In this document: piece after piece, positions 7,026-15,203 of the stretch
How positions within the stretch are numbered: position 1 is the first letter of the stretch
Layout of the letters: each line of letters begins with the position of its first letter
Assembly (NCBI GenBank): GCA_947474705.1
Contig: CANJJS010000047.1
Location: 1-38,351, forward strand
Reading direction: 5' to 3'
DNA: 38,351 nt
Source of the DNA: Acetobacteraceae bacterium
GTDB lineage: Bacteria; Pseudomonadota; Alphaproteobacteria; Acetobacterales; Acetobacteraceae
Notes under the pieces: generated by a model
What the model was told of the DNA's origin: nothing
Seen by the model: the letters and a program-made list of their open reading frames with translations, nothing else
Databases searched by the model: none
Position numbers and translations under genes: made by a program

Positions 7026-7916
7026 TCAACAACGCCGGGGAATCGGACTCAATTCCGTGAGGGTCGCCCGCATCGCGAAGTCGCCGAAGTCCATTTGCAT
7101 GTCGTCCGCCACGCCGTTTTCCCAGTAGCGCATTCCGACTTCGTAGGACGGGACGATGCCGCCCGCCGAACGGTCGAAAAACGCCAGCCTGACACGGGTA
7201 TTGGCCAGCGGTGTCAGCAAGGAATGTTTTGTTGGGAACGGCGGTTTCCAATCGACGATGGCGGCCGAGCTGTCCTCGAATCCTTTTTCGTCGGTGCCGT
7301 CGAACAGCGGCAGGGCGATGAATTTCCGTCCTTCCCGCGCGGCCGCCAAAATCGCCGCCGTGTGGGCCATTGGGAACAAGGTCCCGGCCGGCAGGGCGAC
7401 TTTCAGGTCCTTGGGCACGCGATACCGTGCTTCGCCCGCGCCGCCGGCCCGGGTGAGGCGCGCGCCGCCCTCTGTCTGGCTGGTGACCGTCGAATCGGTT
7501 TTCTGCACCATGTGGAAACGGAAATTCGTCCCGTCTTTCGATTCCCAGGTGACGTAGTCCGATTCCATTTCGGTGTCCTGGCCCTCGCCGCTGGAAATCG
7601 TCATCCGCAGGCGTTGGCGGGAGGCCCATCCGTCGCAGGTATCGGTGACCTCGTAGCCCATGGTGCCATGGGCGGCCGCCACCTGGCGGTTGCCACGGGT
7701 GGCGTCCAGCGCGAGCCGGTACAGCGCCCGGTGCGCCGCGAGCGGGACGGCCGGGCGGGCCGGCAAGGGCGGGGTGGCGGCGGGCAGGACACCGGCGGCA
7801 TCGGCTGTGGACGGTCCTCCATGGGGCAAAGCCCAGGCGGCGGCGAGGCCGAGAATGAGGACGAGGCCGGTTGCCGCGGACGACGGCAAGGCCGCCAGGC
7901 GGGCGGGAAGACGCAT
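7026..7916 (-). CDS. eipB: Cell-envelope integrity protein EipB (DUF1849)
   Basis: Periplasmic protein of the alphaproteobacterial EipB family, needed in Brucella for envelope integrity and shown there to fold as a beta-spiral with a disulfide. Family blocks are AAHRALYRLAL, GYEVTDTCDGWASRQRL, DYVTWESKDGTNFRFHM and SYEVGMRYWENGVADDMQMDF. An N-terminal signal or anchor segment (LPSSAATGLVLILGLAAAWA) indicates export. One Cys lies in DTCDGW; the only other is the last residue, so the usual disulfide partner seems displaced to the very end. The ATG at 7916 has GGAG 8 bp upstream; a longer frame to 8033 lacks support. Length is about 296 aa. Confidence 0.88.
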   Translation of the reverse strand: MRLPARLAALPSSAATGLVLILGLAAAWALPHGGPSTADAAGVLPAATPPLPARPAVPLAAHRALYRLALDATRGNRQVAAAHGTMGYEVTDTCDGWASRQRLRMTISSGEGQDTEMESDYVTWESKDGTNFRFHMVQKTDSTVTSQTEGGARLTRAGGAGEARYRVPKDLKVALPAGTLFPMAHTAAILAAAREGRKFIALPLFDGTDEKGFEDSSAAIVDWKPPFPTKHSLLTPLANTRVRLAFFDRSAGGIVPSYEVGMRYWENGVADDMQMDFGDFAMRATLTELSPIPRRC

Positions 7917-8012
7917 TCGAAGGACTCCGTGAAACTCCGGCGAACCGCACGATACCGGGACCGTCCGCCGCGCGCCAGCGATCCGCGCGGCGCGTCTCCA
8001 AAGCGCGCGCGG

Positions 8013-8055
8013 CCGGAGGGCCGGCTGCCCCAACCGCCGGAGGGCCGGCTACCCC
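8013..8055. repeat. 19-bp direct repeat, 24-bp period, at the 3' end of the Hint gene
   Basis: ccggagggccggctgcccc at 8013 recurs at 8037 as ccggagggccggctacccc, one base different. The second copy includes the stop codon of the Hint-domain gene; the substituted base is what makes that stop (TAG). Confidence 0.8.
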
Positions 8056-8675
8056 GCCGCGTGGGGGTGGCGCCGGCGCCGGCGGGTGGACACGGCGTCC
8101 AGGCGGCGTATCGCGGCGTCCAGGTCCGCCCCGTCCCGCGTCACCGGCGCGCAGGCGGTTCCCCATGGGCGGGACTCGAAATCGGGATGCAGCGCGATCG
8201 CGGTCCCGCCATTGCCGAACAGGGTTCGGTCGCCGGCGGGGAAAAACGATTCGACCGGCAGCCCATTCGCCAGGATCACGTCGTGGCGGGTGAGTTCGAT
8301 GTGGAAATACGCGATGCGTTCCGTCAGCACCCGGCGGACCGAACGTCCGTTCGCCAGCAGCCCGGCGGGGATCAGCGACCCGCCGAAATACACCGCGTGG
8401 CCAGGCGAAAGGACAAGATCGTTGGCGGGCATGCCGCGGCCGAAAGCGTTCGCGGCGACACGGATCGGCCAGACCTTATGCGGCGCGGGGTGACGGGCGC
8501 AGTCGACGGTCCGCCGTCCCGTCCAGACAACCCGCGCGGTGTCGCCGCCCAGCAGCGTGCAAACCCGGTCGCCGGGATGGAGGGAGGCCAGCGGCACGGC
8601 CCCTCGGGCGGTCGAGATCGCGGTATGCGTGGCGAGTCGGTCGTCCCGGTCTCCATTGGGCGGCGGCGAAGGCAT
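8049..8675 (-). CDS. Hint-domain protein (Hint_2 type), nucleophile Cys apparently missing
   Basis: About 208 aa with the pattern of Hint_2 (Hedgehog/intein-like) domains found in many alphaproteobacterial surface proteins. Matching blocks are PLASLHPGDRV, VVWTGRRTVD, ANDLVLSPGHAVYFGGSLIP, LLANGRSV, YFHIELTRHDVILANGLPVES. In the family the domain starts C-x-x-x-G-T-x-I-x-T; here the aligned residues read RLATHTAIST, so the usual Cys1 nucleophile is Arg. If so, self-cleavage by the standard route would fail. The ATG at 8675 is chosen because a perfect hairpin (8700-8735) sits upstream; a GTG at 8822 would extend the frame through it. No clear ribosome-binding site is seen. It lies between eipB and gshB on the same strand. 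Confidence 0.7.
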   Translation of the reverse strand: MPSPPPNGDRDDRLATHTAISTARGAVPLASLHPGDRVCTLLGGDTARVVWTGRRTVDCARHPAPHKVWPIRVAANAFGRGMPANDLVLSPGHAVYFGGSLIPAGLLANGRSVRRVLTERIAYFHIELTRHDVILANGLPVESFFPAGDRTLFGNGGTAIALHPDFESRPWGTACAPVTRDGADLDAAIRRLDAVSTRRRRRHPHAAG

Positions 8676-8699
8676 GGTGGCGTGGTTCCGCGAAGTGAG

Positions 8700-8735
8700 G
8701 GCGGAGGCGCGTTCCGCCGGGAACGCGCCTCCGCC
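8700..8735 (-). terminator. Perfect 16-bp hairpin between gshB and the Hint gene
   Basis: Arms ggcggaggcgcgttcc (8700-8715) and its exact complement (8720-8735) enclose a 4-base loop. It lies about 170 bp after the gshB stop on the minus strand and 25 bp before the chosen Hint start. There is no T-run, so it may act as a Rho-type or processing hairpin rather than an intrinsic terminator. Confidence 0.5.
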
Positions 8736-8904
8736 AACAGTTTCGCGGACCGCCGGTGACGAAAAAGTTACGGTCCGTTGCGCCGGACCGCCGGCCTCGC
8801 GGCGTCTCTTCCACATCGGCACGCGCCGGCCGCCGTGCCGCGCCCGGTGGCCCAGGCATGACGCGCGGAGAGCGAGGGAGAGGCAGGCGCGGCGCTGACC
8901 GGTC

Positions 8905-9888
8905 TTATTTGCGGGTTTTCGCCTCGATGTTGTCCCAGATCGCTTTTTCGATGTGAACGCCGTCGAATCGCGCGATCTCCTGCAACCCCGTGGGCGAGGT
9001 CACGTTGATCTCGGTCAGGTAATCGCCGATCACGTCGATCCCGACGAAGATCATGCCTTGCTCGCGCAGCAGCGGCCCGATCGCCGCGCAAATCTCCCGG
9101 TCGCGGGCGGTCAGGGGCGATTTCTCGGGCCGGCCGCCGACATGCATGTTCGACCGGGCCTCGCCCGCGGCGGGGACGCGGTTGACGGCGCCCATCGGTT
9201 CGCCGTCGACCAGGATCACGCGCTTGTCGCCCTGGCGGACAGAGGCCTCGTAACGTTGGATCATCAGCGGCTCGCGCGAACGGGCGAAGTGCATTTCCAG
9301 CAGCGAGGCGAGGTTCTCATCGTCGGGCTTGATCCGGAACACGCCCGCGCCGCCATTGCCGAACAGCGGCTTGACGATGATGTCCTTGTACTCGGCCCGA
9401 AACGAACGGATCGCCTCGATATCCCAGGTGATCAGCGTCGGCGGCATCAAATCCGGAAAATGCGTGACCAGCAGCTTTTCGGGCGCGTTCCGCACGGCGG
9501 CCGGATTGTTCACGATCAACGTGCCCGGCTGGATATGCTCGAGCAGATGGGTCGCGGTGATGTATGCCATGTCGAAGGGCGGGTCCTGGCGCATCAGCAC
9601 CACATCCATCGACCCGAGATCGAGCTGCACCGGCTCCCCAAACGTATAATGCGCCCCCCTGACCCGTTCCACCGTCACCGGCCGTGCCTGGGCGAACAAC
9701 CGCTCCTCCCGCTTGCCGCCATGCGGTTTGGACACGCCTTCGCGGAGCGCCATGTGCCGGACCTCGTAATGCCACATCGCATGGCCGCGGGCCTGCGCCT
9801 CCAGCATCAACGCGAAGGTGGAATCGCCATCGATGTTGACGGTATCCATCGGGTCCATCTGGACCGCCACTTTCAACGCGCGCGTCAT
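8905..9888 (-). CDS. gshB: Glutathione synthase GshB
   Basis: ATP-grasp ligase that joins gamma-glutamylcysteine and glycine in the last step of glutathione synthesis. The 327-aa length and the blocks match the prokaryotic family: [20 protein letters not shown] at the N-terminus, [44 protein letters not shown] (ATP-grasp glycine loop), NMHVGG and the metal-binding [21 protein letters not shown]. The ATG at 9888 has AGAGG 9 bp upstream, better than an ATG three codons earlier. The cytoplasmic enzyme is commonly a stand-alone gene in Alphaproteobacteria, as here. Its promoter region contains a 310-bp palindromic repeat starting 88 bp upstream. Confidence 0.96.
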   Translation of the reverse strand: MTRALKVAVQMDPMDTVNIDGDSTFALMLEAQARGHAMWHYEVRHMALREGVSKPHGGKREERLFAQARPVTVERVRGAHYTFGEPVQLDLGSMDVVLMRQDPPFDMAYITATHLLEHIQPGTLIVNNPAAVRNAPEKLLVTHFPDLMPPTLITWDIEAIRSFRAEYKDIIVKPLFGNGGAGVFRIKPDDENLASLLEMHFARSREPLMIQRYEASVRQGDKRVILVDGEPMGAVNRVPAAGEARSNMHVGGRPEKSPLTARDREICAAIGPLLREQGMIFVGIDVIGDYLTEINVTSPTGLQEIARFDGVHIEKAIWDNIEAKTRK

Positions 9889-9975
9889 GCCATCCATCCT
9901 CTTCGCCGAAGCCTGTCGTTGTCCCACTGACAGAGCCGCCTTCCGAGGCCCGGTCAAGTCCCCCGAAAGGCGGGC

Positions 9976-10285
9976 CTCTGGGTTGGGGGCGTGTCTTGTG
10001 GAAGTCCCGGGGCGCCGCCCCGGACCCCGCGAGGGCTTCGCCCCTCGACCCCACCAGGGCGGGGGCCCCCCGCCTTCGCAGGGGCAAGCCTGGACCCGTT
10101 TCATTGGGGGAGATGAAGAAGGGGGCCAACAGCGGCGGTTCAACGGCCTCGGATGGCCCCCTTCTTCATCTCCCCCAAACAAGACGGCATCCAAGGCCCT
10201 GCCTTGGCGGGGTCGAGGGGCAGAGCCCCCGTGGGGTCTGGGGCAACGCCCCAGCGCTTCCACAAGACACGCCCCCAACCCAGAG
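9976..10285. repeat. 310-bp near-palindromic intergenic element
   Basis: The outer arms 9976-10004 and 10257-10285 are perfect 29-bp inverted repeats (ctctgggttgggggcgtgtc...). The inner arms 10104-10128 and 10154-10178 are perfect 25-bp inverted repeats (ttgggggagatgaagaaggg...) around a 25-bp centre. Between them the two halves remain similar but not identical (ccccggaccccgcgagggct on one side, ccccagaccccacgggggct on the other). So the whole element is two inverted copies of one unit of about 140 bp. It fills the divergent gap between gshB and the SDR gene. Both strands show similar short frames, but no start or family supports coding. Confidence 0.9.
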
Positions 10286-10350
10286 CGTGCCCCTCTGGCT
10301 TTCCGGCGCCTCCGCTGTCATGTTCCGGCCGCCGAAAGGGAGGAAGACGC

Positions 10351-11157
10351 GTGCTGAGCATGAAGGGGAAGGTGGCGATCGTCACCGGTGCCGGGTCTGT
10401 CGGGCCGGGCTGGGGCAACGGCAAGGCGACGGCGACGTTGCTGGCGCGCCAGGGGGCCTCGGTGTTTCTGGTCGATATCAACCTCGACGCCGCGCGCGAG
10501 ACGCAAAAGATCATCGAGAAAGAGGGCGGCACCGCCGCGATCCATCGCGCCGACATGATGGCCGCGGCCGATGTTCGGGAGATGGTGCAGGCCTGCGTCA
10601 CCCGCTTCAAACGCATAGATATCCTGGTGAACAATGTCGGCGGCTCCGCGCCGGGCGATCCCGTCGCCATGGCGGAAGAGATCTGGGACCTGCAAATCGA
10701 CTTTAACCTGAAAACGGCGTTTTTGGGCTGCAAATACGCGATCCCCGTCATGCTGGAGCAAGGCAAGGGCGCAATCGTCAACATCGCCTCGGTCGCGGGG
10801 ATGCGTAACGATTTCACCTCGGGCCGGTCGCATGTCGGCTACAGCGCCTCCAAGGCCGGTGTGATCCAGTTGTCGAAGTCGGTCGCGGGGACCTACGCGA
10901 AGAAGAACATCCGCGTGAACACCGTCGTGCCGGGGCTGATGCACACGCCGCTGGTGGAGACCCGGCTGGCGCGGACCGTCGGCGGCAACGACCTTCAGAA
11001 ACTGATCGACGCCCGGAACGCCGCCGTGCCCATGGGGCATATGGGCGACGCCTGGGATGTCGCGCACGCCGTGCTGTTCCTCGCCTCCGACGAGGCGAAG
11101 TTCATCACCGGCACTCAGATCGTCGTCGATGGCGGTTCCACCGCCGCGATGCCGTGA
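10351..11157 (+). CDS. Short-chain dehydrogenase/reductase (SDR family)
   Basis: A classical-type NAD(P)-dependent oxidoreductase of about 268 aa. It has the cofactor motif after KVAIVTGAGS, the Asp of LVDIN near residue 39 that usually favours NAD(H), NNVGG, the catalytic Ser in NIASVAG, YSASK (Tyr and Lys), and the C-terminal ITGTQIVVDGG. The glycine loop is lengthened: TGAGSVGPGWGNG instead of TGxxxGIG. The GTG at 10351 has AGGGAGG 7 bp upstream and is preferred over the ATG at 10360. It is followed 25 bp later by a CMD-family gene, so the two likely form an operon. The substrate is unknown. Confidence 0.92.
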   Translation: MLSMKGKVAIVTGAGSVGPGWGNGKATATLLARQGASVFLVDINLDAARETQKIIEKEGGTAAIHRADMMAAADVREMVQACVTRFKRIDILVNNVGGSAPGDPVAMAEEIWDLQIDFNLKTAFLGCKYAIPVMLEQGKGAIVNIASVAGMRNDFTSGRSHVGYSASKAGVIQLSKSVAGTYAKKNIRVNTVVPGLMHTPLVETRLARTVGGNDLQKLIDARNAAVPMGHMGDAWDVAHAVLFLASDEAKFITGTQIVVDGGSTAAMP

Positions 11158-11182
11158 TTCCCTGTCAATCGAGGAGATACCC

Positions 11183-11746
11183 ATGACCGAACAGCGTTTT
11201 CCGGAACTGTCCCCGGACTCCCTGACCGACGAGCAACGCCAGGTCGCCGACGCCATCCAGGCCGGCCCGCGCGGCGGCGGACTCCGCGGCCCCTTCAATG
11301 CGCTGATGCGTAGCCCGCAACTCTGCGACCTGGTGCAGCGCGTCGGCGCTTACGTGCGCTTCGGCAGTTCCATCCCCGCCGCGTTGAACGAACTGGCCAT
11401 TTGCATGGCGGGCCGGAAATGGGGCGCGCAGTACGAGTTCTATGCCCACCGCAAGCTGGGCATCGACGCGGGTCTGTCCCCGGCGATTCTGGATTCCGTC
11501 GCCAATGGCCGCCGCCCAGAGAACATGTCGGCCGACGAGACGTTGGTTTACGAGTTCACGATGTCGCTGCTGGGCACGGGCCAGGTGCCGGACGGGCGGT
11601 ATCAGGCCGTGATCGACCGGTTCGGCGAGCGTGGCGTGATGGATCTGGTGGGCGCCGTTGGTTACTACAGCCTGGTGTCGATGGTTCTGAATGTGGCGCA
11701 GGTGCAGTTGCCGGAAGGCGTTGAGCCGCCGCTAAAGCCTTTGTGA
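11183..11746 (+). CDS. Carboxymuconolactone decarboxylase-family protein
   Basis: A 187-aa all-helical protein of the CMD/AhpD superfamily. The core block is AALNELAICMAGRKWGAQYEFYAHRKLGIDAGLS near residues 66-100, the position where AhpD-type members have CxxC and CMD-type members have WEAHAP-like sequences. Here there is no CxxC, so peroxidase activity of AhpD type is unlikely. The ATG has GAGGAG 7 bp upstream. It is probably co-transcribed with the preceding SDR gene. Relatives are often labelled 4-carboxymuconolactone decarboxylase, but the real reaction is rarely known. Confidence 0.85.
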   Translation: MTEQRFPELSPDSLTDEQRQVADAIQAGPRGGGLRGPFNALMRSPQLCDLVQRVGAYVRFGSSIPAALNELAICMAGRKWGAQYEFYAHRKLGIDAGLSPAILDSVANGRRPENMSADETLVYEFTMSLLGTGQVPDGRYQAVIDRFGERGVMDLVGAVGYYSLVSMVLNVAQVQLPEGVEPPLKPL

Positions 11747-11751
11747 TCGTC

Positions 11752-11782
11752 GCTCCTCCTCCGGCCGCGCCGGGGGAGGAGC
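11752..11782 (+). terminator. Hairpin terminator after the SDR-CMD pair
   Basis: Arms gctcctcctccgg (11752-11764) and ccgggggaggagc (11770-11782) pair with one T-G wobble around a 5-base loop, starting 5 bp after the CMD stop codon. No long T-run follows (ttccgc), so it may be a weak or Rho-assisted terminator. Confidence 0.5.
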
Positions 11783-11999
11783 TTCCGCGGTCATGGGCCG
11801 GACGTTCCGGCGATGCCCAGGGTCCCGGTGGGAACCGCGGATTCGTCCCGGATCGATCGGAAAAATTCTAATGGCGCCCGCGATGGTTTTTGCCGCTCGG
11901 TGCTCTTGTTCGGAAATCAGGGCGCGCAATGCCGCGAGGCAGGCGGTGCCTCTCGCATGCGTCACCGGCGGGGTTGGCAATGCCTCCGGTCGGCGAATG
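11783..11999. other. Intergenic stretch upstream of the first PEP-CTERM gene; no gene seen
   Basis: With the regulatory sites that follow it, this is part of a gap of about 390 bp between the CMD gene and the PEP-CTERM gene. Short frames are present but lack motifs or ribosome-binding sites. The functional signals lie in the last 140 bp and are listed separately. Confidence 0.5.
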
Positions 12000-12017
12000 T
12001 GTCGGAGTTTCTTACAC
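12000..12017 (+). promoter_or_regulatory. Candidate enhancer site shared by both PEP-CTERM promoters (site 1)
   Basis: The 18-bp sequence TGTCGGA-N5-TTACAC recurs with identical spacing at 16342-16359 ahead of the other PEP-CTERM gene. Here it ends 52 bp before the GG of the sigma-54 element; there the distance is 62 bp, one helical turn more. It has weak dyad symmetry (TGTCGGA against TGTAAGA). A near-perfect 20-bp palindrome (12011-12030, cttacacccgcgggggtaag, one mismatched pair) overlaps its right half. It is inferred to bind an activator of sigma-54, possibly PrsR-like. Confidence 0.6.
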
Positions 12018-12067
12018 CCGCGGGGGTAAGGCGAAATTTACCCCAATCATTTCAATAACCTACAATC

Positions 12068-12082
12068 CGGCATAAAAATTGC
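12068..12082 (+). promoter_or_regulatory. Sigma-54 (RpoN) promoter of the first PEP-CTERM gene
   Basis: CGGCATAAAAATTGC matches the -24/-12 consensus TGGCAC-N5-TTGC, with the obligatory GG and GC exactly 10 bases apart. It lies 56 bp upstream of the ATG at 12139. A partial IHF-like match (aatcatttcaata, 12045-12057) lies between it and the upstream site. Confidence 0.7.
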
Positions 12083-12138
12083 GTAGAGAGCCCGCAACAG
12101 GCCCGGCCATGTTTGGCTCAGGAAATAAGGACGCAACA

Positions 12139-12870
12139 ATGCCACAGCCCATCCGCCTTGCCATGCTGGCCTCTGTCGCGATTGCCGGTGCGCTGCTGAC
12201 GTCCCCCGCGCACGCCGTTCTCTTCGACCTCGCGGCGAACTGGAGTACCGTCGATAACGGCACCAACGGTAACCCATGGACCTACCGGGGCGCGACCAGC
12301 GCGCTGCCCGCGCAATCCGACCTGACGATCATGTCCTTTCCCTTCACGCAACCCGGCTGGGCGCCGAGCAACAGTCCTGGGTCCTTTCTGCCGCTTTGGT
12401 TCAAGGCCGTGGGCAATCCGGGCCTTGGCGGCATCGACATCGTGACTGGCGATATCGTTACCCATAGCTGGGACGGGCCAAATGGCGGATCGAGCGGACA
12501 ATCCAATATCCTCTTCACCGCGCCAATCTCCGGCACCGCCACGATCAGCGGTTCGGCGTTTAATTCCCGCGATCTCAACCGGGCCGAACGCTGGGATGTC
12601 TATGTCAACAATGTGCAACAGGCCGGAGACACGCTGCCAGGCGATGGGAGCGACAACCGCGCTTCGGCCGATACGTTCAACCTGGCGAATATCGTGCTGG
12701 ACGCCGGCGACACCGTCGAACTGCGGATCACGACGTTGGGTTCGGCTGGCGATTTCGTGACGGTCGGCATGTCCATCGACCTAACACCGGCGCCCGAACC
12801 CACGTCGCTCGCCCTGCTCGCCTCGGGGCTTGCCGCCGTCGCTCTGCGCCGCCGCTCCCGCCGCCGTTGA
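12139..12870 (+). CDS. PEP-CTERM sorting domain protein (first of two)
   Basis: An exported protein of 243 aa. It has a Sec signal peptide (RLAMLASVAIAGALLTSPAHA), a middle region rich in Gly, Asn, Ser and Thr with beta character, and a C-terminal PEP-CTERM tripartite signal: APEPTSLALLASGLAAVAL followed by RRRSRRR. Exosortase is known to recognise PEP and remove this tail during export. The ATG has AAGGA 8 bp upstream and follows a sigma-54 promoter. The middle part shows no enzyme motif, and the C-terminal half (ERWDVYVNNVQ, DAGDTVELRITTLG) resembles beta-sandwich adhesive domains. Role unknown; PEP-CTERM proteins are linked to exopolysaccharide and floc or biofilm formation in other bacteria. 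The exosortase gene is not in the window. Confidence 0.88.
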   Translation: MPQPIRLAMLASVAIAGALLTSPAHAVLFDLAANWSTVDNGTNGNPWTYRGATSALPAQSDLTIMSFPFTQPGWAPSNSPGSFLPLWFKAVGNPGLGGIDIVTGDIVTHSWDGPNGGSSGQSNILFTAPISGTATISGSAFNSRDLNRAERWDVYVNNVQQAGDTLPGDGSDNRASADTFNLANIVLDAGDTVELRITTLGSAGDFVTVGMSIDLTPAPEPTSLALLASGLAAVALRRRSRRR

Positions 12871-12955
12871 AGCCTTTGCGATTTTATAAGCCGTTCCCTT
12901 TCCGGGCGCGATCTTTGGGAATGCGCGATCGGCGCTCTGGTTTGGGGACACCTCC

Positions 12956-14062
12956 ATGGCCTCGCCATTGTCTTTGGCGCAAATCGACGGGCTGAATTTC
13001 ATCGCGCGCCATCGTTGGGTCTCCGACACAACATCCCAGGCGGCGGCCGTTCCCGTTTCGGTGCATTTTCCGGATGTCGCGACGATTTCCATTGGAGGCG
13101 AGGCGTTTCCGCTCGACGGTGTGACGTGGCCGGATCTGGAGATCGAGAACGTCGCGCATCGCAAGACATTCGCCGTTGTCCATGGTCCCTGGCAGACCAG
13201 CCGGTTTCGTCTGTACAATCCCCTGATTTACTTCGCCGCGTTCGGCGCGCCGGAGATCTTCGATTGTTTGGAAATCGCGATTGGTTCGCTGTTCGCGTTC
13301 GGCGGCTTCGACGGCACGGTTCGCGTGCTCTGCGATGGACAAAATATGGGGTTTGCCGAACGTTTCCCCCCGGCGATCCGGTCGCGCGTGCGGATGTCGC
13401 CGGTGGCGTGCGGCGACACGCTGGATTACACGTTGGCGCGGTACCGGCTGTCCGCCGTCGATCCGGCGGGTTTGTTTCAGCCGATCCTGTATCTGGATAC
13501 GGATGTGGTTTGCGACGCGCCGTTACAAGACCTGCTCATCCGGCTTTTGAAAAGCGAGGCGATCCAGTTTTGCGCCGAACACCCGCTGACGATCAACGAG
13601 CATTGGTATGGCACGACGTTACTGACACATGACAATTACCGTCCGGCGCCGGACGAGCGGGGATTTTCGACGGGCTTGATCGGGTTTCGCGATGCCGCCC
13701 AGGCCGCGGAATCTTTCGCGACGATTGTCGAGTCCTGCCTGCGGATGGCGTCAATGACGGAGAATCGCGATTTGTTCGATACCTACGATCAGCCTTTCGC
13801 GAATTACATCATGCGCAAGCTGGGCGGTTACGCGACGGACCTGCTGACACCGCGCTGCGCCGCGCCCGCGCCGCCCGCCGATCCGGAGGAGCGGCCGGGA
13901 TTCGTGCATTTCGCGGGCGGTGTCGGCAATGCGGGGCCGAAGTTGGCGCGGATGCGGGACTATGTCGCGCGCCTGCGCGCGGCGGGCGGAGACGGTCTCT
14001 GGAATGTGGAGAAGTCAGCCGAAGCCGTGGTAACCCAGACCCCCGTCCTTCCCCGCCAATGA
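12956..14062 (+). CDS. Glycosyltransferase, GT8-like (GT-A fold)
   Basis: A 368-aa protein with the hallmarks of a retaining GT-A glycosyltransferase of the GT8 kind. LFQPILYLDTDVVCD near residue 173 carries the metal-binding DxD (Asp181, Asp183), GFSTGLIGFRD follows at about 234, and a C-terminal VHFAGGVGNAGPK corresponds to the HFxGxxKPW block. There is no signal peptide. A GGGGA lies 8 bp before the ATG. It starts 85 bp after the PEP-CTERM gene on the same strand, so it may be read from the same sigma-54 promoter. A role in making the glycan with which the PEP-CTERM protein associates is possible but not shown. The N-terminal 75 residues are not recognised. Confidence 0.75.
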   Translation: MASPLSLAQIDGLNFIARHRWVSDTTSQAAAVPVSVHFPDVATISIGGEAFPLDGVTWPDLEIENVAHRKTFAVVHGPWQTSRFRLYNPLIYFAAFGAPEIFDCLEIAIGSLFAFGGFDGTVRVLCDGQNMGFAERFPPAIRSRVRMSPVACGDTLDYTLARYRLSAVDPAGLFQPILYLDTDVVCDAPLQDLLIRLLKSEAIQFCAEHPLTINEHWYGTTLLTHDNYRPAPDERGFSTGLIGFRDAAQAAESFATIVESCLRMASMTENRDLFDTYDQPFANYIMRKLGGYATDLLTPRCAAPAPPADPEERPGFVHFAGGVGNAGPKLARMRDYVARLRAAGGDGLWNVEKSAEAVVTQTPVLPRQ

Positions 14063-14147
14063 CGGGCTGTCACGCCCCCAACCTTCCTTGCGCCTCCCAA
14101 TCCCCCGGCGCTACCGTCGCCCCGACCGAACCGGAGGACCTCCACCA

Positions 14148-15203
14148 ATGGCCGAAATTCTCGGACTGGGCGTCACGCATTCCCCGCTGCTGCTCGGCAC
14201 CGACGAACGCATGGCCGGGATCACCGAACGAGTCCTGAAAAGCCCCACGATCCCAGACTCCATGCGCCAGCCAACCGCCTGGCCCGACGAAATGCGCCGG
14301 GAATGGGACGCACACCGCGCCGGACGCGCCGCGCCCGCCCATCGCGCCCGTTCCATCGCGGGCTTCCGCGCCGCCCGCGCCGCGCTCGACGCCTTCGCGC
14401 CCGATTTCGTGCTGATCTTCGGCGACGACCAATACGAAAACTTTCGCGAGGACGGCGTCGCCCCCTTCTGCGTCTTCGCCACCGGCGACATCGACTCCCG
14501 GCCCTACACCCGCGCCGGCATCCATAACGCCTGGGCGGAACCCGCCGACACCGTCGTCCGCACCAAAGGCCACCCCGCCGGCGGCCGCTACCTCGCCAAA
14601 GCCCTCTCCGAACAAAACTTCGACATCTCCTGGGCGTACAAAATGCGCTACGAGAACGGCCTCCCACACGCCTTCATGAACGCCCTGCTGCTACTCGACT
14701 ACGACCGCGCCGGCCTGCCCTGGCCCGTCGTGCCGTTCCATGTGAACTGCTACGGATCGTCCACGATTTCGAAACAAGGCGCCTTCGCCCATATCGACGG
14801 CGCCACCGCCGAGCCCGATCCGCCCGGACCCACGCCCGCCCGCTGCTTCGACATCGGCGCCGCCATCGGTCAGGCCTTCGCCGCCTCGCCCTGGCGAGTC
14901 GCGCTGATCGCCTCGTCGAGCTGGTCGCATTCCTTCCTGACCGGCAAAAATCACTACCTCTACCCCGACCTCGCCTCCGACCGCGCCCGCTTCGCCGAAA
15001 TGCGCGCGGGCAACCTTGGGGCCTGGCGGACCCTGACCACGGCGGCAATCGAGGACGCGGGCCAGCAAGAACTGCTGAACTGGGTCTGCCTCGCCGGCGC
15101 CATGCACGCCCTGAAGCGGAAACCGGACTGGACCGACATGGTCGAAACCCACATCTACGTCGCGCCCAAAGTGTTCGCGATCTTCAACCCGCCCGGCGCC
15201 TGA
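14148..15203 (+). CDS. Class III extradiol dioxygenase-like protein (LigB family)
   Basis: A 351-aa protein of the LigB superfamily, non-haem Fe(II) enzymes that open catechol-type rings. MAEILGLGVTHSPLLL starts the domain, with the first metal-type His at residue 11. FVLIFGDDQYENFRED and SSSWSHSFLTGKNHY carry further family blocks. The usual GDxH is GDDQ here, so the metal site differs from LigB itself, as in many members of this subgroup. The ATG has GGAGG about 11 bp upstream; an in-frame codon at 14088 would add 20 residues. It converges with the RraA-family gene with no gap at all (ends at 15203 and 15204). The substrate is not known. Confidence 0.8.
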   Translation: MAEILGLGVTHSPLLLGTDERMAGITERVLKSPTIPDSMRQPTAWPDEMRREWDAHRAGRAAPAHRARSIAGFRAARAALDAFAPDFVLIFGDDQYENFREDGVAPFCVFATGDIDSRPYTRAGIHNAWAEPADTVVRTKGHPAGGRYLAKALSEQNFDISWAYKMRYENGLPHAFMNALLLLDYDRAGLPWPVVPFHVNCYGSSTISKQGAFAHIDGATAEPDPPGPTPARCFDIGAAIGQAFAASPWRVALIASSSWSHSFLTGKNHYLYPDLASDRARFAEMRAGNLGAWRTLTTAAIEDAGQQELLNWVCLAGAMHALKRKPDWTDMVETHIYVAPKVFAIFNPPGA

